Shown piece by piece: positions 16,359 to 26,730 of a stretch of DNA of 64,000 nt. Position 1 is the first letter of the stretch. Each line of letters opens with the position of its first letter. The translations under genes were made by a program, and so were the position numbers. The notes beneath the pieces were generated by a model. That model did no database searches. It saw nothing but the letters and a program-made list of their open reading frames with translations, and had not been told where the DNA came from. The stretch is from assembly GCF_008704855.1 (NCBI RefSeq), contig NZ_CP023691.1:620001-684000 (forward strand), in the 5' to 3' direction. This DNA is from Streptomyces platensis (GTDB lineage Bacteria; Actinomycetota; Actinomycetes; Streptomycetales; Streptomycetaceae).

Positions 16359-16652
16359 ATGTCCACACGCGCTCGTTACCGCAACAACGAAGCAGCGAAG
16401 GTCGTCGTCGTCCTCGCGGATCTGACGGCATTGATCCTCGGTCTGTGGATCCTGTTCGCCCTCGTCGACGCGAACCGCGCCAATGACCTGGTCACCTTTG
16501 TCCATGCGGCGGCCGGCTGGCTGGCCGGTTGGTCGCACGATCTGTTCACCATGGACGCCGACTGGTTGCGGACCGTGCTGAATTACGGGCTGCCCGCCGT
16601 CGTCTATGTGTGCGTCGGGCACGCGCTGGCTGCCCGGATCCGCCGTATCTAG
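16359..16652 (+). CDS. Small two-helix membrane protein
   Basis: The 97-residue product has a hydrophobic helix VVVVLADLTALILGLWILFAL (about 15-36) and a second, AVVYVCVGHALAARI, near the C-terminus. An amphipathic WLAGWSHDLFTMDADWL sits between them. No family is recognised. The ATG at 16359 is chosen; the ribosome binding site is weak. Confidence 0.6.
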   Translation: MSTRARYRNNEAAKVVVVLADLTALILGLWILFALVDANRANDLVTFVHAAAGWLAGWSHDLFTMDADWLRTVLNYGLPAVVYVCVGHALAARIRRI

Positions 16653-16754
16653 GGCGACACCCAGCCCCCGGCTCTCTGAGGGCCCGATGGAGCCCGTTCC
16701 GCGCTGTGGCGAACGACCGGCGTCAGGTGTCCCCGTGATCCTCACGACCAGCCC

Positions 16755-18839
16755 CTACGTGCCCCGTCCCTGGCCCCCGGCCCGCGCGATGAGGAGGGCG
16801 ACGTCGTCCGGGTCGCCCGGGTCGCGCAGGGCGTCAAGAAGGCGGTCGCAGGTGTCCTCCAGCGTGCGGTCCGGGCGGGTGAGAAGGTCGAGCAGGAGCG
16901 CCAGGCGCTCATCGATGGGGTCGTGGCGGGTCTCGACCAGTCCGTCGGTGTAGAGGACCAGCTGGTCGCCGGGGCGCAGGCGGAAGGTGGCCTCCTCGAA
17001 GGGCACCCCGCCGACCCCTAGGGGTACGCCGATGGGCAGGTCGAGCAGCTCCGGCGACCGGCCCGTGGGCATCAGTACCGGTGGCAGATGTCCGGCGACG
17101 GCGATGTGGCAGACCGCGTGCTGCGGGTCGTAGACGGCGTAGGCGCAGGTGGCGTACTGGTCCAGATCTGCGGTGATCTTGTCGATGTGCCGCAGCACCT
17201 CGGTGGGCGGGATGTCGAGGTCGGCCAGGGTGGAGGTGGCGGTGCGCAGGCGTCCCATGGTGGTGGCGGCGCCGATGCCGCTGCCCATCACATCGCCCAC
17301 GACCAGCGCGGTCTTGTCCGCCCCGAGGGGGACCACGTCGAACCAGTCGCCGCCGACTTCGCTGGTCGTGCCGGCGGGCTGGTAGCGGGTGGCGATCTCC
17401 AGGCCCTTCCGGTGCGGCGGCCGGTCGGGGAGCAGGCTCCGCTGGAGGGTGATGGCGGCGTTGCGCTGGCCTTGGTAGAGGCGGGCATTGTCGATGCACA
17501 CCGCGGCGCGCTCGGCCAGTTCGGCGGCCAGCGCGAGGTCGTCCTCGTCGAACGGCAGCGGGTTGCGGGCACGGGTGAGGCCCAGGGCGCCGAGTACCTC
17601 GCCGCGGGAGATCAGCGGCATCGTGAGATACGTGTGGATACCGGCTCTGGCCAGCAGGGCGGCGGCCTCGGGGTCGCGGGCGATATGGGCCAGGTCCCGC
17701 TCCTGGACGTGGGCTATCAGGAGGGGCCGGCCGGTGCGTACACACCGGGTGGCCAGTCGGTCGGCTCCGTAACTGGCGAGGTGGCCGGGTGGATCGGCGG
17801 CGCGGACCGCCTCCGTGGGGTAGGCGGCCTTGACCGCGAGGGCCCGGAAGAGCGCGGGGCGGGCGCCGGAAGCCTGGGGCGGGCGGCCTTCCAGGACGGA
17901 ATCCAGGATGTCCACCGCCGCTACGTCGGCGAGCTCGGGCACGGCGACCTCGGCCAGCTCGCGGGCGGTCTGCTCCACCTCCAGAGTGGTGCCGATCCGG
18001 GCGGTGCCGTCGGCGATCATGGCCAGGCGGCGGCGGGCGCGGGCCGCCTCGGTGGCCGCGCGGTGCCGGTCGGTGACGTCCACCGAGAGGCCGGCCACCC
18101 CGAGCACCCGGCCGCCCGGGTCCTCCAGCCGGTAGTAGGAGACCGACCAGGTGTGCTCGTTGTCGGGGTCGGCGGGGGTGCGGCCCACGGTGTACTCGTC
18201 GACCAGGGGCGTGCCGGACGCCAGGACCTGCCGCAAGGCGGCTTCGATGGCGTCGGTGTCCAGGAACGGCAGCACCTCCGGTACCGACCGGCCGATGTGC
18301 TCCTCGGCGGGCACCCCGTTCATCCGCGCCAGCGCCGGGTTCACGGCCAGATAGCGCAGCTCGGTGTCCAGGACGGCCAGGCCGATCGGGGACTGCGAGA
18401 CCAGTCGCGTGGAGAGCGCCACATCGCGTTCCACCTGGCGCAGGATCTCCTCGTCCGTGGCGATGCCGAGGGCGTAGAAGTCACCGCGGTCGTCCAGCAG
18501 CCGCATATTGCGGAACTCGACGAGCCGGGAGCTGCCGTCCTTGTGCCGGACGGGGAAGGCGCCGGCCCAGCTCTCGCCCGTCGCCATCACCTCGGCGAAC
18601 AGGCTGATCACCAGGTCCAGGTCCCGCTCGTGGACCAGCAGCCGCCCCGCGAACCGGCCCAGCGCCTCCTGCGCGGTGTAGCCGAACAGCTTCTCGGCCT
18701 GCGGGCTCCACAGCACGATCCGGCCCTCGCCGTCGAGCAGCACCGCCGCGACGCTGAGCAGATCCAGCAGCCCGCTCCGCTGCGGCGCCCCGGGAGGCGG
18801 CTGGTCGCCCGCCGGGCCGAAGGGGCCTGCTGTACCCAT
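16755..18839 (-). CDS. PAS-PAS-GAF-PP2C (SpoIIE-type) phosphatase
   Basis: The 694-residue protein has the same layout as the one at 9779-11869: PAS1 (SVAAVLLDGEGRIVLWSPQAEKLFGYT), PAS2 (SPIGLAVLDTELRYLAVNPALARMNG), GAF around 280-450 and phosphatase after TLQRSLLPDRPP with EVGGDWFDVV, LVVGDVMGSG and PDDVALLIA. The ATG at 18839 has GAGGAGG about 7 bases upstream. The proteins are similar along most of their length, so the two genes are a duplicate pair, in opposite orientation and about 7 kb apart. Confidence 0.88.
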   Translation of the reverse strand: MGTAGPFGPAGDQPPPGAPQRSGLLDLLSVAAVLLDGEGRIVLWSPQAEKLFGYTAQEALGRFAGRLLVHERDLDLVISLFAEVMATGESWAGAFPVRHKDGSSRLVEFRNMRLLDDRGDFYALGIATDEEILRQVERDVALSTRLVSQSPIGLAVLDTELRYLAVNPALARMNGVPAEEHIGRSVPEVLPFLDTDAIEAALRQVLASGTPLVDEYTVGRTPADPDNEHTWSVSYYRLEDPGGRVLGVAGLSVDVTDRHRAATEAARARRRLAMIADGTARIGTTLEVEQTARELAEVAVPELADVAAVDILDSVLEGRPPQASGARPALFRALAVKAAYPTEAVRAADPPGHLASYGADRLATRCVRTGRPLLIAHVQERDLAHIARDPEAAALLARAGIHTYLTMPLISRGEVLGALGLTRARNPLPFDEDDLALAAELAERAAVCIDNARLYQGQRNAAITLQRSLLPDRPPHRKGLEIATRYQPAGTTSEVGGDWFDVVPLGADKTALVVGDVMGSGIGAATTMGRLRTATSTLADLDIPPTEVLRHIDKITADLDQYATCAYAVYDPQHAVCHIAVAGHLPPVLMPTGRSPELLDLPIGVPLGVGGVPFEEATFRLRPGDQLVLYTDGLVETRHDPIDERLALLLDLLTRPDRTLEDTCDRLLDALRDPGDPDDVALLIARAGGQGRGT

Positions 18840-19392
18840 CCCAGGCACCTCCTCCGCCTGTGCGCGCGGCATGCGGCCCCGCCGGCTCCGGGCTGCGGCC
18901 CGTGTCCACTACACCTCGCAGTGCTTCCATGTTCCCCGGATCGGGGAGGCCGCGCAGTCGCGCCGGGCCGGCCCGCGGGGCCACGGGCCGGCGATGCCGT
19001 GGGCAGGGAGCGCACCGGTCCGCATCGTGATCAACACCACCCCTCCCGCGGCGGCCCGGCGGGGCCACAGCGTGCGCACGGGAGACGGTATCCGCGCTGG
19101 TCGCGCCCGGGAGAGCAGGCAATCCCGGGCCCGTTCCCTGAGTGAACGGGGCCGGTCGGCGGGGCCAGTCCGCGGTGTCCGCCGCCGCAATTTCCGGAAC
19201 GCATTCGCCGCCCGGTCCCCGGATTTGCCTCGGGCCAGGGGCGGTGTGCAACAGTGGGCCTCCCGGTCAGCCGGGCGCGCCGCCTGCGCAGCCCCTGCCG
19301 GGACTCCCCCACACCCCCAGACGGTCGGTTCCGGCTGCGCCCTGTGCGTGTCCGGGCCGTCGCCCTCCCGTTACGTCCTTCCCGAGAGAGCG
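18840..19392. other. Intergenic region between divergent phosphatase and acetyltransferase genes
   Basis: These 553 bases hold no convincing gene; the open frames crossing them lack homology and good starts. The region must include the promoters for both flanking genes. A short hairpin (cccgttc ... gaacggg, 19130-19150) is the only structure noticed. Confidence 0.55.
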
Positions 19393-20163
19393 ATGCAGGC
19401 AACGACTCTTCCTCCCCGGACCGCAGACCTGTTCCAGCAGGGTCTGGAGCAGCAGGCCGGCGCAGCCCTGCTGCGTTTCGGCGCTGCCCGACGACGCCCG
19501 TCCGGCCGGATCAGCTGGTCCGGCAACGGTGCTGCCGCCTGGCTCGACGACGCCCGCGGACATCTGTGGAGCGTCGGCGAAGCGGTTCCCGCCGCCGGGC
19601 TCGTGCTCCGTGCCGCGCATGAACTCCCCGACGGCATAAGGGAGTTCACCGGCCCCCGGGGCACCGACACCCTGGTCGGCCGCCACCTGGCGGTGTCCGA
19701 TGTCGTCGAGTGGGTCTTCCGGTGGACGCTGGAGGAACCGCCCCTCCAACGGGCCGAGGAGCGGGTGATCGAGCTGGACGAGACGCACCACGAGGAGCTG
19801 CTCGCCTTCCTCAACGAGCACAGCCCCGCCCATTCGACCGGCCCCGGCTCCGCCGGCGTCAGCCTGTGGACCGGTATCCGCGCCCCCGACGGGCGGCTGG
19901 TGGCCTGCGGCGCCCTGAGCAGCCTGCGGGACAGCGGGGCCCCGCTGATGGCATCGGTCGCGACGGACGCGCGGCTGCGCGGTCAGGGGCTCGGCGCGGC
20001 GCTGACCTCGTGGCTGACCCGGTACGCCGTACGCCGGCACGGGTTCTGCACGCTGTGGCAGCTCGCCGACAACTCCCCCGCCGAACGGCTCTACACCCGG
20101 CTCGGATACCGCAACGAGGACCCGTGCGTCTCCGCGCGCATGGCCGCGCCGGGCCTCCCTTGA
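19393..20163 (+). CDS. GNAT-family N-acetyltransferase
   Basis: The 256-residue protein has its acetyltransferase domain in the C-terminal half: LMASVATDARLRGQGLGAALTSWLTRYAVRRHG is the acetyl-CoA binding loop (RGQGLG), and LADNSPAERLYTRLGYRNED is the motif B/C of FR47-like GNATs. The N-terminal 140 residues are a divergent domain. GAGAG lies just before the ATG at 19393. The substrate is unknown. Confidence 0.8.
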   Translation: MQATTLPPRTADLFQQGLEQQAGAALLRFGAARRRPSGRISWSGNGAAAWLDDARGHLWSVGEAVPAAGLVLRAAHELPDGIREFTGPRGTDTLVGRHLAVSDVVEWVFRWTLEEPPLQRAEERVIELDETHHEELLAFLNEHSPAHSTGPGSAGVSLWTGIRAPDGRLVACGALSSLRDSGAPLMASVATDARLRGQGLGAALTSWLTRYAVRRHGFCTLWQLADNSPAERLYTRLGYRNEDPCVSARMAAPGLP

Positions 20164-20197
20164 AGGACGCCGGCCCGTCGGTGCCGGGGTCAGCTCC

Positions 20198-22264
20198 TCA
20201 CGGCCGTACGCGGTGGACCCGGGCGAGCAGCAGAACCGTGTCATCGGCCGGGGAGCTCGGTACGAGGCGGGCGAGGATGTGGTCCGCGGCGGCTTCCAAG
20301 GAGTCCGGGAGCCGGTGCAGTTCGCTGCGCAGCGCCGTCAGCCCCTCGTCGATGTCGTGGTCCCGGGCCTCGATGAGACCGTCGGTGTAGAGGACGAGGG
20401 TGGTGTCGTCGGGCAGGTCGACCTCCGTCGAGCGGAAGGGGCAGCCGCCGACGCCGAGGGGTACCCCCAGCACCTCGTCGATGACCTCGGTCCGGCCGTC
20501 GGGATAGCGGAGGAGCGGCGGGGGGTGGCCGGCGCTGGCGATCCGGGTGCCTCCGGTGACGGGGTCATAGCGGATGTAGAGGCAGGTGGCGAGTTCGATG
20601 CCCGCCTCCTGGGCGCAGTGGTCGAGTTCGGTGAGCAGCTTTTCCGGTTCCTGGTCGTGGCGGGCCAGGGCCTTGGCGGTGATGCGCAGCCTGCCCATCG
20701 ATGCGGCGGCCGAGACGCCGTGTCCCATGACATCGCCGACGACCAGGGCGACTCGCTGGTCGGGCAGGTCGATCACGTCGTACCAGTCGCCGCCGACCTC
20801 GGTGACGTGACTGCCGGGCAGATAGCGGTGGGCGAGGTGCAGGGACGGGAAGGACCCCAGGGAGCTGGGCAGCAGCGCGCGCTGGAAGGTGAGCGCGATG
20901 TTCCGCTCGCGGCTGTAGAGGCGGGCGTTGTCCAGGCAGAGCGCGGCGCGGGAGGCGAGCTCCGAGGCCAGGCTGAGGTCTTGATCGGTGAAAGTCGCGC
21001 GGGCCGCCGACCGGCCGAAGATGGCGATGCCCTGCACCGTGTCCCGGGCGATGAGCGGGGCGAGGAGGAGGCAGGTCAGACCGCTGTCGGCCAGCAACCG
21101 GGCACGTGCTTCGTCGAGCATGGTCCGCAGCATGAACTCCTCGTTCACCGGCACCGCGATCGGACGGCCGGTGCGCAGCATCCGGTGGATGGCGGAGCCC
21201 GGCGGGTAGTGCACTCCGGCCACCCCGCTGACGAGTTCCGTCGCGGGAGGGGGCAGCACGGTGCCGTGTGCGAGACGGCGAGTGAGCACCGGCAGCGCCG
21301 GGTCGAACGGCTGCCGCTCGTCCAGCCCTTCCACGAGCTCCACGACGGCCGCGTCGGCGAAGACCGGAACCACGGCGTCGACCAGCTCCTGGGCGGTGAC
21401 CTTCACGTCCAGGGTGGTGCCGATCCGGGTGGACGCCTGGTCCAGCAGCGCCAGCCGCTGGCGGGTGGCGGTCGCCTCCACGATGGCCTGCTCCCGGTCG
21501 GTCACATCCACCAGCAGACCGCCCACTCCCGCGCGGGTGCCCCCGGCCCGGGAGAGCGGGAAGAAGCTCACCGACAGGACCTTGTCCCGGTCCGGGTGGC
21601 CCCGGGTGCGCATCCCGACCCGCACTCCCGCGATCGGCTTGCCGTCCCGGGCGACGTCGCGCAGCATCTGCTCGTACTCGCCGCCGTCCGCGGTGATCAT
21701 GATGTCGGTGAGGTGCCGCCCCAGGTGGTCCTCGATGGGGAGCCCGTTGATGTCGGCCAGGCCCTGGTTGAGGTGGGCGTAGCGCAGCTCCTCGTCGAGC
21801 ATGACCAGGCCGATGGGGCAGGTCTCGAAGAGCGCGTCGAGGAAGGCGAGATTGGTCTTCACCCGGTCCAGTTCGTCGCCGCGGCTCGCCAGGGCCATGA
21901 CCACCGAATGCCCCGCCTCCCCGGCCACCGGGAAGACCCGGAAGCCGCAGTCGAAGGCCGAACCGTCCGGATGCGCGGCGAGCAGCCGCCCACGCCAGTA
22001 GCCCTCGGTCCGGCCGCGCTCGGCCAGGCGGGCGCACGCGTCGGGGCCCTCATCGGGCGAGGCGGGGAAGAGAAGGGCGCCGGGTTTCGCCAGCGCCTCC
22101 GCGGCCCGGTAGCCGAAAAGCTGCTCGGCGCCGGGGCCCCAGTAGCAGATCCGGTTGGCGTCATCGATGCCGAACACGGCGACGGCGACATGTTCCAGCA
22201 GCGACCCGGGCTCGGACCAGAGTGGTCCGCGAGCCTGCTGCCCGCTCGGCCGATCTGATGGCAC
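20198..22264 (-). CDS. PAS-PAS-GAF-PP2C (SpoIIE-type) phosphatase, divergent member
   Basis: The 688-residue protein has PAS1 (VAVAVFGIDDANRICYWGPGAEQLFGYRAAEAL), PAS2 (CPIGLVMLDEELRYAHLNQGLADING), a GAF domain at about 290-460, and a phosphatase domain (EVGGDWYDVIDL, LVVGDVMGHG, AGHPPPLLRY, LYTDGLIEARD, PADDTVLLLA). It is less similar to the 9779 and 16755 genes than these are to each other. The GTG start at 22264 has AAGGA about 8 bases upstream. Confidence 0.88.
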   Translation of the reverse strand: MPSDRPSGQQARGPLWSEPGSLLEHVAVAVFGIDDANRICYWGPGAEQLFGYRAAEALAKPGALLFPASPDEGPDACARLAERGRTEGYWRGRLLAAHPDGSAFDCGFRVFPVAGEAGHSVVMALASRGDELDRVKTNLAFLDALFETCPIGLVMLDEELRYAHLNQGLADINGLPIEDHLGRHLTDIMITADGGEYEQMLRDVARDGKPIAGVRVGMRTRGHPDRDKVLSVSFFPLSRAGGTRAGVGGLLVDVTDREQAIVEATATRQRLALLDQASTRIGTTLDVKVTAQELVDAVVPVFADAAVVELVEGLDERQPFDPALPVLTRRLAHGTVLPPPATELVSGVAGVHYPPGSAIHRMLRTGRPIAVPVNEEFMLRTMLDEARARLLADSGLTCLLLAPLIARDTVQGIAIFGRSAARATFTDQDLSLASELASRAALCLDNARLYSRERNIALTFQRALLPSSLGSFPSLHLAHRYLPGSHVTEVGGDWYDVIDLPDQRVALVVGDVMGHGVSAAASMGRLRITAKALARHDQEPEKLLTELDHCAQEAGIELATCLYIRYDPVTGGTRIASAGHPPPLLRYPDGRTEVIDEVLGVPLGVGGCPFRSTEVDLPDDTTLVLYTDGLIEARDHDIDEGLTALRSELHRLPDSLEAAADHILARLVPSSPADDTVLLLARVHRVRP

Positions 22265-22600
22265 CGGCTTGTCCTTCCACCCGCCGCGCGCGGTGGCCCG
22301 TCCGCCCTCCGGGCGCCGGAACGGCTCTCTTCATTCTGCGCCCGTCCCTCAGGTGCGGACACTCGGCGTGGCCCCGGGCCCGGGGTGAGCGGCCTCGTGG
22401 CCGCCGTGCCGGTCGACGTCTCCGCCGCTGTCTGTGCTCGCACCCCTCCGTGCCGCCGCGGTTCCGGCGGTGAGCATGCCGCCCGTGAGCGCGGCGGTCC
22501 GCCCGCCGACCCCACACATTGGCTGGTTTCCCGGTGTGAGCGGACCTGCCGGTGCGGCTTGGCTGGTGGGGTCCGCAAGAGCGCTGCGTGAGGGGTACGG
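22265..22600. other. Divergent intergenic region
   Basis: These 336 bases separate the divergent phosphatase and GMC oxidoreductase starts. No ORF with homology and no strong palindrome was seen; promoters for both genes are expected here. Confidence 0.5.
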
Positions 22601-24157
22601 GTGTACGACTACATCATCGTGGGAGCCGGGTCGGCCGGATGTGTGCTGGCGGCCCGGCTCACCGAGGACGAGCACACCCGCGTGCTCCTCGTCGAGGCCG
22701 GACCGGCGGATGATGCGCAGGAAATCCATGTGCCGGCCGCCTTCAGCAAGCTGTTCCAGACGAAGTACGACTGGAGCTACCTCAGCGACTGCGAACCGGG
22801 CCTGGACGGCCGGCGCCGGTTCCTGCCCCGCGGCCGGATGCTCGGTGGGTCCTCGTCGATGAACGCGATGATCTACATCCGGGGAAACCGCCGGGACTAC
22901 GACGCCTGGGCCGCCGCCGGCGCGGAGCAGTGGGGCTGGGACGACGTCCTCCCCTACTTCCTGCGCGCCGAGGACTTCCGCGGGGAGACCTCGCCATGGC
23001 ACGGCACCGGCGGGCCGCTGACCGTCAGCGAAGGCCGCTCGCAGCATCCCCTGATGACTGCCTACGTGGCGGCCGCCCAGGAGGCCGGCCACCCGTACAC
23101 CGCGGATTTCAACGGTCCGGAGCAGGACGGCGTCGGCCACTACCACCTGACGCAGCGCGACGGGCTGCGGTGCAGCACAGCCGTCGCCTATCTGCGGCCC
23201 GCCCTGGACCGGCCGAATCTCGACGTGCTCACCGGCGCACAGTGCACCCGGGTGCTGTTCGACGGGGACCGTGCGACCGGGGTCGAGCTGGAACGGGGCG
23301 GTGAACTGCTCCAGCGGCACGCCGAGCGGGAGGTGGTGCTGGCGGCCGGGGCGTACAACTCCCCGCAGCTGCTCATGCTGTCGGGTATCGGTGTGGCCGA
23401 TGAGCTGACGCCGCACGGCATCACGCCCCGGGTGGAGCTCCCGGTGGGGGAAAACCTTCAGGACCACGCACACATCGGCCTGTTGTACCTGACCGACACC
23501 GAATCCCTGCTGACGGCCCAGACGCCGGACAATGTGCGCTTGCTGGAGACCGAGGGCCGGGGACCGCTCAGCTCCAACGTCGGTGAGGTCGGGGGGTTCC
23601 ACCGCACTCGCGAGGGCCTGGACGCTCCCGATGTCCAGGTACACGCCACTCCGGTGATGTTCCACGAGGAGGGCATCAGCCCGGTCACCGACCATGCCTT
23701 CATGTTCGGCGCGGCCCTGCTCACCCCCACCAGCCGGGGCAAGGTCTCGCTGCGGTCGGCGATTCCCAGCGCCAAACCGCACATCCTGCACAACTATCTG
23801 GCGACGGAGGAGGACCGCGCCACGGTGGTACGGGCGCTGCGACTGCTGCTGGACATCGCCGATCAGCCCAGCCTGCGCAAGCACCGGCGCGCCGACTTCC
23901 GCGTCCCCCGCTCCACGGACGACGCCGGGCTGCTGGAGTTCGCCCGGCGCGAGCTCCATACCCTCTACCACCCCGCGAGCACCTGCGCGATCGGCCCCGT
24001 GGTGGACTCCCGGCTCCGGGTGCACGGTGTCAGCGGTCTGCGCGTGGTGGACGCGTCGGTGATGCCGACGGTGGTGCGGGGCAACACCAACGCCCCCACC
24101 ATCATGATCGCGGAGAAGGCGGCGGATCTGATCCGCGGCCTTCCGGCACCGGCCTGA
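22601..24157 (+). CDS. GMC-family FAD oxidoreductase (choline dehydrogenase-like)
   Basis: The 518-residue protein has the N-terminal FAD site [21 protein letters not shown] and LLVEAGP, the GMC signature [20 protein letters not shown], and [17 protein letters not shown]. The C-terminal GMC domain includes [12 protein letters not shown] (catalytic His) and [30 protein letters not shown]. Relatives oxidise primary alcohols, choline or polyols; the substrate cannot be fixed from sequence. The GTG start at 22601 sits behind GAGGGG. Confidence 0.88.
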   Translation: MYDYIIVGAGSAGCVLAARLTEDEHTRVLLVEAGPADDAQEIHVPAAFSKLFQTKYDWSYLSDCEPGLDGRRRFLPRGRMLGGSSSMNAMIYIRGNRRDYDAWAAAGAEQWGWDDVLPYFLRAEDFRGETSPWHGTGGPLTVSEGRSQHPLMTAYVAAAQEAGHPYTADFNGPEQDGVGHYHLTQRDGLRCSTAVAYLRPALDRPNLDVLTGAQCTRVLFDGDRATGVELERGGELLQRHAEREVVLAAGAYNSPQLLMLSGIGVADELTPHGITPRVELPVGENLQDHAHIGLLYLTDTESLLTAQTPDNVRLLETEGRGPLSSNVGEVGGFHRTREGLDAPDVQVHATPVMFHEEGISPVTDHAFMFGAALLTPTSRGKVSLRSAIPSAKPHILHNYLATEEDRATVVRALRLLLDIADQPSLRKHRRADFRVPRSTDDAGLLEFARRELHTLYHPASTCAIGPVVDSRLRVHGVSGLRVVDASVMPTVVRGNTNAPTIMIAEKAADLIRGLPAPA

Positions 24158-24194
24158 CCTGCGGGCGGCGCCTCGGGGGGCGTCAACGACGCGC

Positions 24195-24231
24195 AATGCC
24201 GTCCGGTTCCATGGCGGGACCGGACGGCATT
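24195..24231. terminator. Bidirectional terminator between convergent genes
   Basis: AATGCCGTCCGGT at 24195-24207 is the exact reverse complement of ACCGGACGGCATT at 24219-24231, with an 11-base loop. It lies between the GMC oxidoreductase stop (24157) and the protease stop (24254). Confidence 0.8.
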
Positions 24232-24253
24232 CCTGGGGCGGCTACGTACGGGG

Positions 24254-26194
24254 TCAGCTGATCCGGGCGGGAACGAGCAGGCGTTCGCGGCCCAGGGTCG
24301 TGGCCGTGGTGTCGTCGTACATGGAGAGCTTGCCGCTGGGCCAGAGCGCGAGGAGATCGTCCTGGCGGGTACCGCCGCCGAAGGCACCGGCCGTGACCAG
24401 AGTGCTGTACTGCCAGGGCGACTTCGCGGGGCGGAGCGGGTGTTCACCCTTGCAGCCCTTGGCACCGAGGTTCTCGTACACCGTCACTTCACCGTCGGAC
24501 CAGCGGACGAACAGATCCTGGTCGCCGGCGGCCGCCGCGAAGTTCCCGGCGACGCTGTCGCGGGCGTGTCCCCAGGTCGTGTTCTTGGCTTTGGCGAGCC
24601 GTTTCTCGGCGTGCAGACCCCGGCCGTCCACGTTGGTGTAGAGGGTCATCTCGGCGTCGGACCAGCGCACCACGAGGTCATCGCGGCGCGCATTGCCGCC
24701 GCCGAACCGGCCGGCGGTGAGGCCCACGGCATGCGTCCAGGTGCCGTTGGGGCCCTTGAGCTGGATCGGATTGTTCAGCTTGTTGGTTTCGTTGACGTCC
24801 TTATAGAGGGTCAGTTTGCCGTCGGCCCAGCTGACGAGGAGGTCGTCGGTGCTGTTGCCGGTGAATTCGCCCACGGTGAGGGCCTTCGCCTGCTTCCAGG
24901 CCTTGTCCTTGACGAGCCGGATGTCCTTGCCCAGGCCGTAGGCGCGGTTGCCGGGGTAGAGCGAGACTTCGCCGTCGGACCAGCGCACGATCAGGTCGCT
25001 GGTGCTGTTGCGCACCGAGTCGGAGTGGAACCGGCCGGTGAGGAAGGTGGTGGCGTGCTGCCACGTACCGGCGTCACCGAGGGGGTTGACGGTGTCCGGC
25101 GCCGCGTCCGCGACCGCCTGGTCGTACAGCCGGAGGACGTCGTTGTCGAACTGCGCGCTGTAGGAGATGTTGTCCTGGAGGCCGCCGGTCTTGTAGCCGC
25201 CGATGGCGCCGACGAGGTTGCCGCGGCTGCCGTCGAAGTCTTCCAGGAACGGACCACCGCTGACCCCCTTACGGAAGCCGTCGCAGGCGATCTCCATGAA
25301 CCGGCCCTGGAAGGCCCGGGTCGCGTTCGTGCACTGGAGCGGGGTCTTCTGGCCGCCGGGGTAGCCGGTGAGCGTCACCTCACGGCGGGCCAGACCGGCG
25401 GCAGGGACCGTGGTGAGGGTGTTGCCACGGCCGATGGCGTCTTCCAGGAGCTGCCCTTGGGAGTTCGATCCGACGCGCAGGACGGCGAAATCCACATCGT
25501 CGCTGGGTGACGAGGACAGATACCGCTCGTCGATCCACACCTTGCCCAGCTCCATCGGGAAGAGGCCGTAGGGCCGCTCCCCGGGCTCGCCGGCCCGCGA
25601 GGCCCCGCCGCGGTAGCCGGGCACGAAGGCGACGTTGCGGTACGACTTGTCGCCCTTCAGGCAGTGGGCCGCGGTGAGCACGAGACTCTTGGTCGGCGAG
25701 GTGACGGCACTGGCGCTACAGAACTGGTTGGGCGTCGCCGAGCCGTCATCACTGCGGATCAGGAACACACCGACCGTGGGGACCCCCGAGGCGACCTGAT
25801 GGCTCGGCGCGAACAGCGCGCTCCGGCCCGCCGCGTGGGGAGCACGCAACGGGGCCTGCGCCGTCTCCCCGGCCCGCAGCGCGTCCACGGGGACGGCGGT
25901 CCGGATGCGCTCCGGCGTCCAGTAACGCTCCAGCTCCTGCGCCTTGCGGATGTCTTCCTGCGTCACGCCCTTGGAACGCTTCACCGGACCGGGAGAAGGC
26001 TTCACCGGGCCAGAGGGCGGCGTCGCCTGGCCATGGGATGGCGACGCCGGGTCGGCCGTCGCCGGAGTCGTCATGGCGGCGGGGACGTCCGGGGCGTCCG
26101 GCGGCGTCTGGTGCGCGGCAACGGCCGGTACGGCGAGCGCTATCGAGGCGCAGACGCCGACGGCAGCGGCGCGCACCCAAGGTATTCGATTCAT
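24254..26194 (-). CDS. Secreted trypsin-like serine protease with FG-GAP/VCBS-like repeats
   Basis: The 646-residue protein starts with a signal peptide ([27 protein letters not shown]) and a Pro-rich linker. The chymotrypsin-fold domain has catalytic His in LVLTAAHC (about residue 177), Asp in DVDFAVLRV (about 235) and Ser in GVSGGPF (about 312). After about residue 372 come five repeats of about 48 residues with the pattern [56 protein letters not shown] and [14 protein letters not shown]. These resemble the FG-GAP/VCBS propeller repeats of secreted Streptomyces proteins. It probably degrades or matures extracellular proteins, with the repeats serving as a binding module. Confidence 0.9.
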   Translation of the reverse strand: MNRIPWVRAAAVGVCASIALAVPAVAAHQTPPDAPDVPAAMTTPATADPASPSHGQATPPSGPVKPSPGPVKRSKGVTQEDIRKAQELERYWTPERIRTAVPVDALRAGETAQAPLRAPHAAGRSALFAPSHQVASGVPTVGVFLIRSDDGSATPNQFCSASAVTSPTKSLVLTAAHCLKGDKSYRNVAFVPGYRGGASRAGEPGERPYGLFPMELGKVWIDERYLSSSPSDDVDFAVLRVGSNSQGQLLEDAIGRGNTLTTVPAAGLARREVTLTGYPGGQKTPLQCTNATRAFQGRFMEIACDGFRKGVSGGPFLEDFDGSRGNLVGAIGGYKTGGLQDNISYSAQFDNDVLRLYDQAVADAAPDTVNPLGDAGTWQHATTFLTGRFHSDSVRNSTSDLIVRWSDGEVSLYPGNRAYGLGKDIRLVKDKAWKQAKALTVGEFTGNSTDDLLVSWADGKLTLYKDVNETNKLNNPIQLKGPNGTWTHAVGLTAGRFGGGNARRDDLVVRWSDAEMTLYTNVDGRGLHAEKRLAKAKNTTWGHARDSVAGNFAAAAGDQDLFVRWSDGEVTVYENLGAKGCKGEHPLRPAKSPWQYSTLVTAGAFGGGTRQDDLLALWPSGKLSMYDDTTATTLGRERLLVPARIS

Positions 26195-26730
26195 GAGCCT
26201 GTCCGTTGAAGGGTCGAAACGACCGGGTTCTGCTGAGGGAGCCGGGCGCGAAGGCGCCTTCCCGGCCCGGGAATTCATTGGTTCTTGCGCGTTATCCGGC
26301 GAATCTCCTCCGGATCAGCGGGGCGATTCCTGTGCGCCGCGCACGGCGCCCAATTCACCAGCTGCGCTGTCCTGAAGAAATGGCCGGATCGCCATGCTTT
26401 CGCGGGCGCTTTTCGGCCTGCGACGAGCCGCCTTTCGGCGTATACCCCGTCCACATCGACAATGCCCCCGCTCCTCGTCGAGACCTCAGAAGCCTGAGGA
26501 GCCTCGCGATGAGGAGGGGCAGTCAGACGTCGACCGGTGATCCTTCCGGGATGAGTGACAACACATCCGCGGCCCCCCATGGATGTAATGAAAGAATAAG
26601 AAGCTGGAGGAAGGTATCACGAAACCATCGGTCAAAATTGGACAGTTGGCGCTTTATCGAATATCAGAGCCTTGTGATGTCGATCACCTGACGCGCCATC
26701 AAGTGCCTTTGCAGGGGACCGGCAGGCCGC
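26195..26730. other. Intergenic region with relatively low GC
   Basis: These 536 bases carry no recognisable gene. The part from about 26580 to 26700 is much richer in A and T than the rest of the window. A short hairpin (cctcag-aagc-ctgagg, 26484-26499) is visible. The protease promoter is expected here, so its leader may be long. Confidence 0.5.

Noticed and set aside
17088..19145. 685-residue plus-strand frame opposite the phosphatase at 16755
   Set aside because: Antisense shadow, with Gly/Ala/Arg-rich composition and no domain.
20213..22258. 681-residue plus-strand frame opposite the PP2C gene
   Set aside because: Entirely antisense to a phosphatase with clear motifs; the frame stays open only because of high GC at third positions.
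22349..24196. 615-residue minus-strand frame opposite the GMC oxidoreductase
   Set aside because: Shadow frame; the plus strand has the complete GMC motifs.
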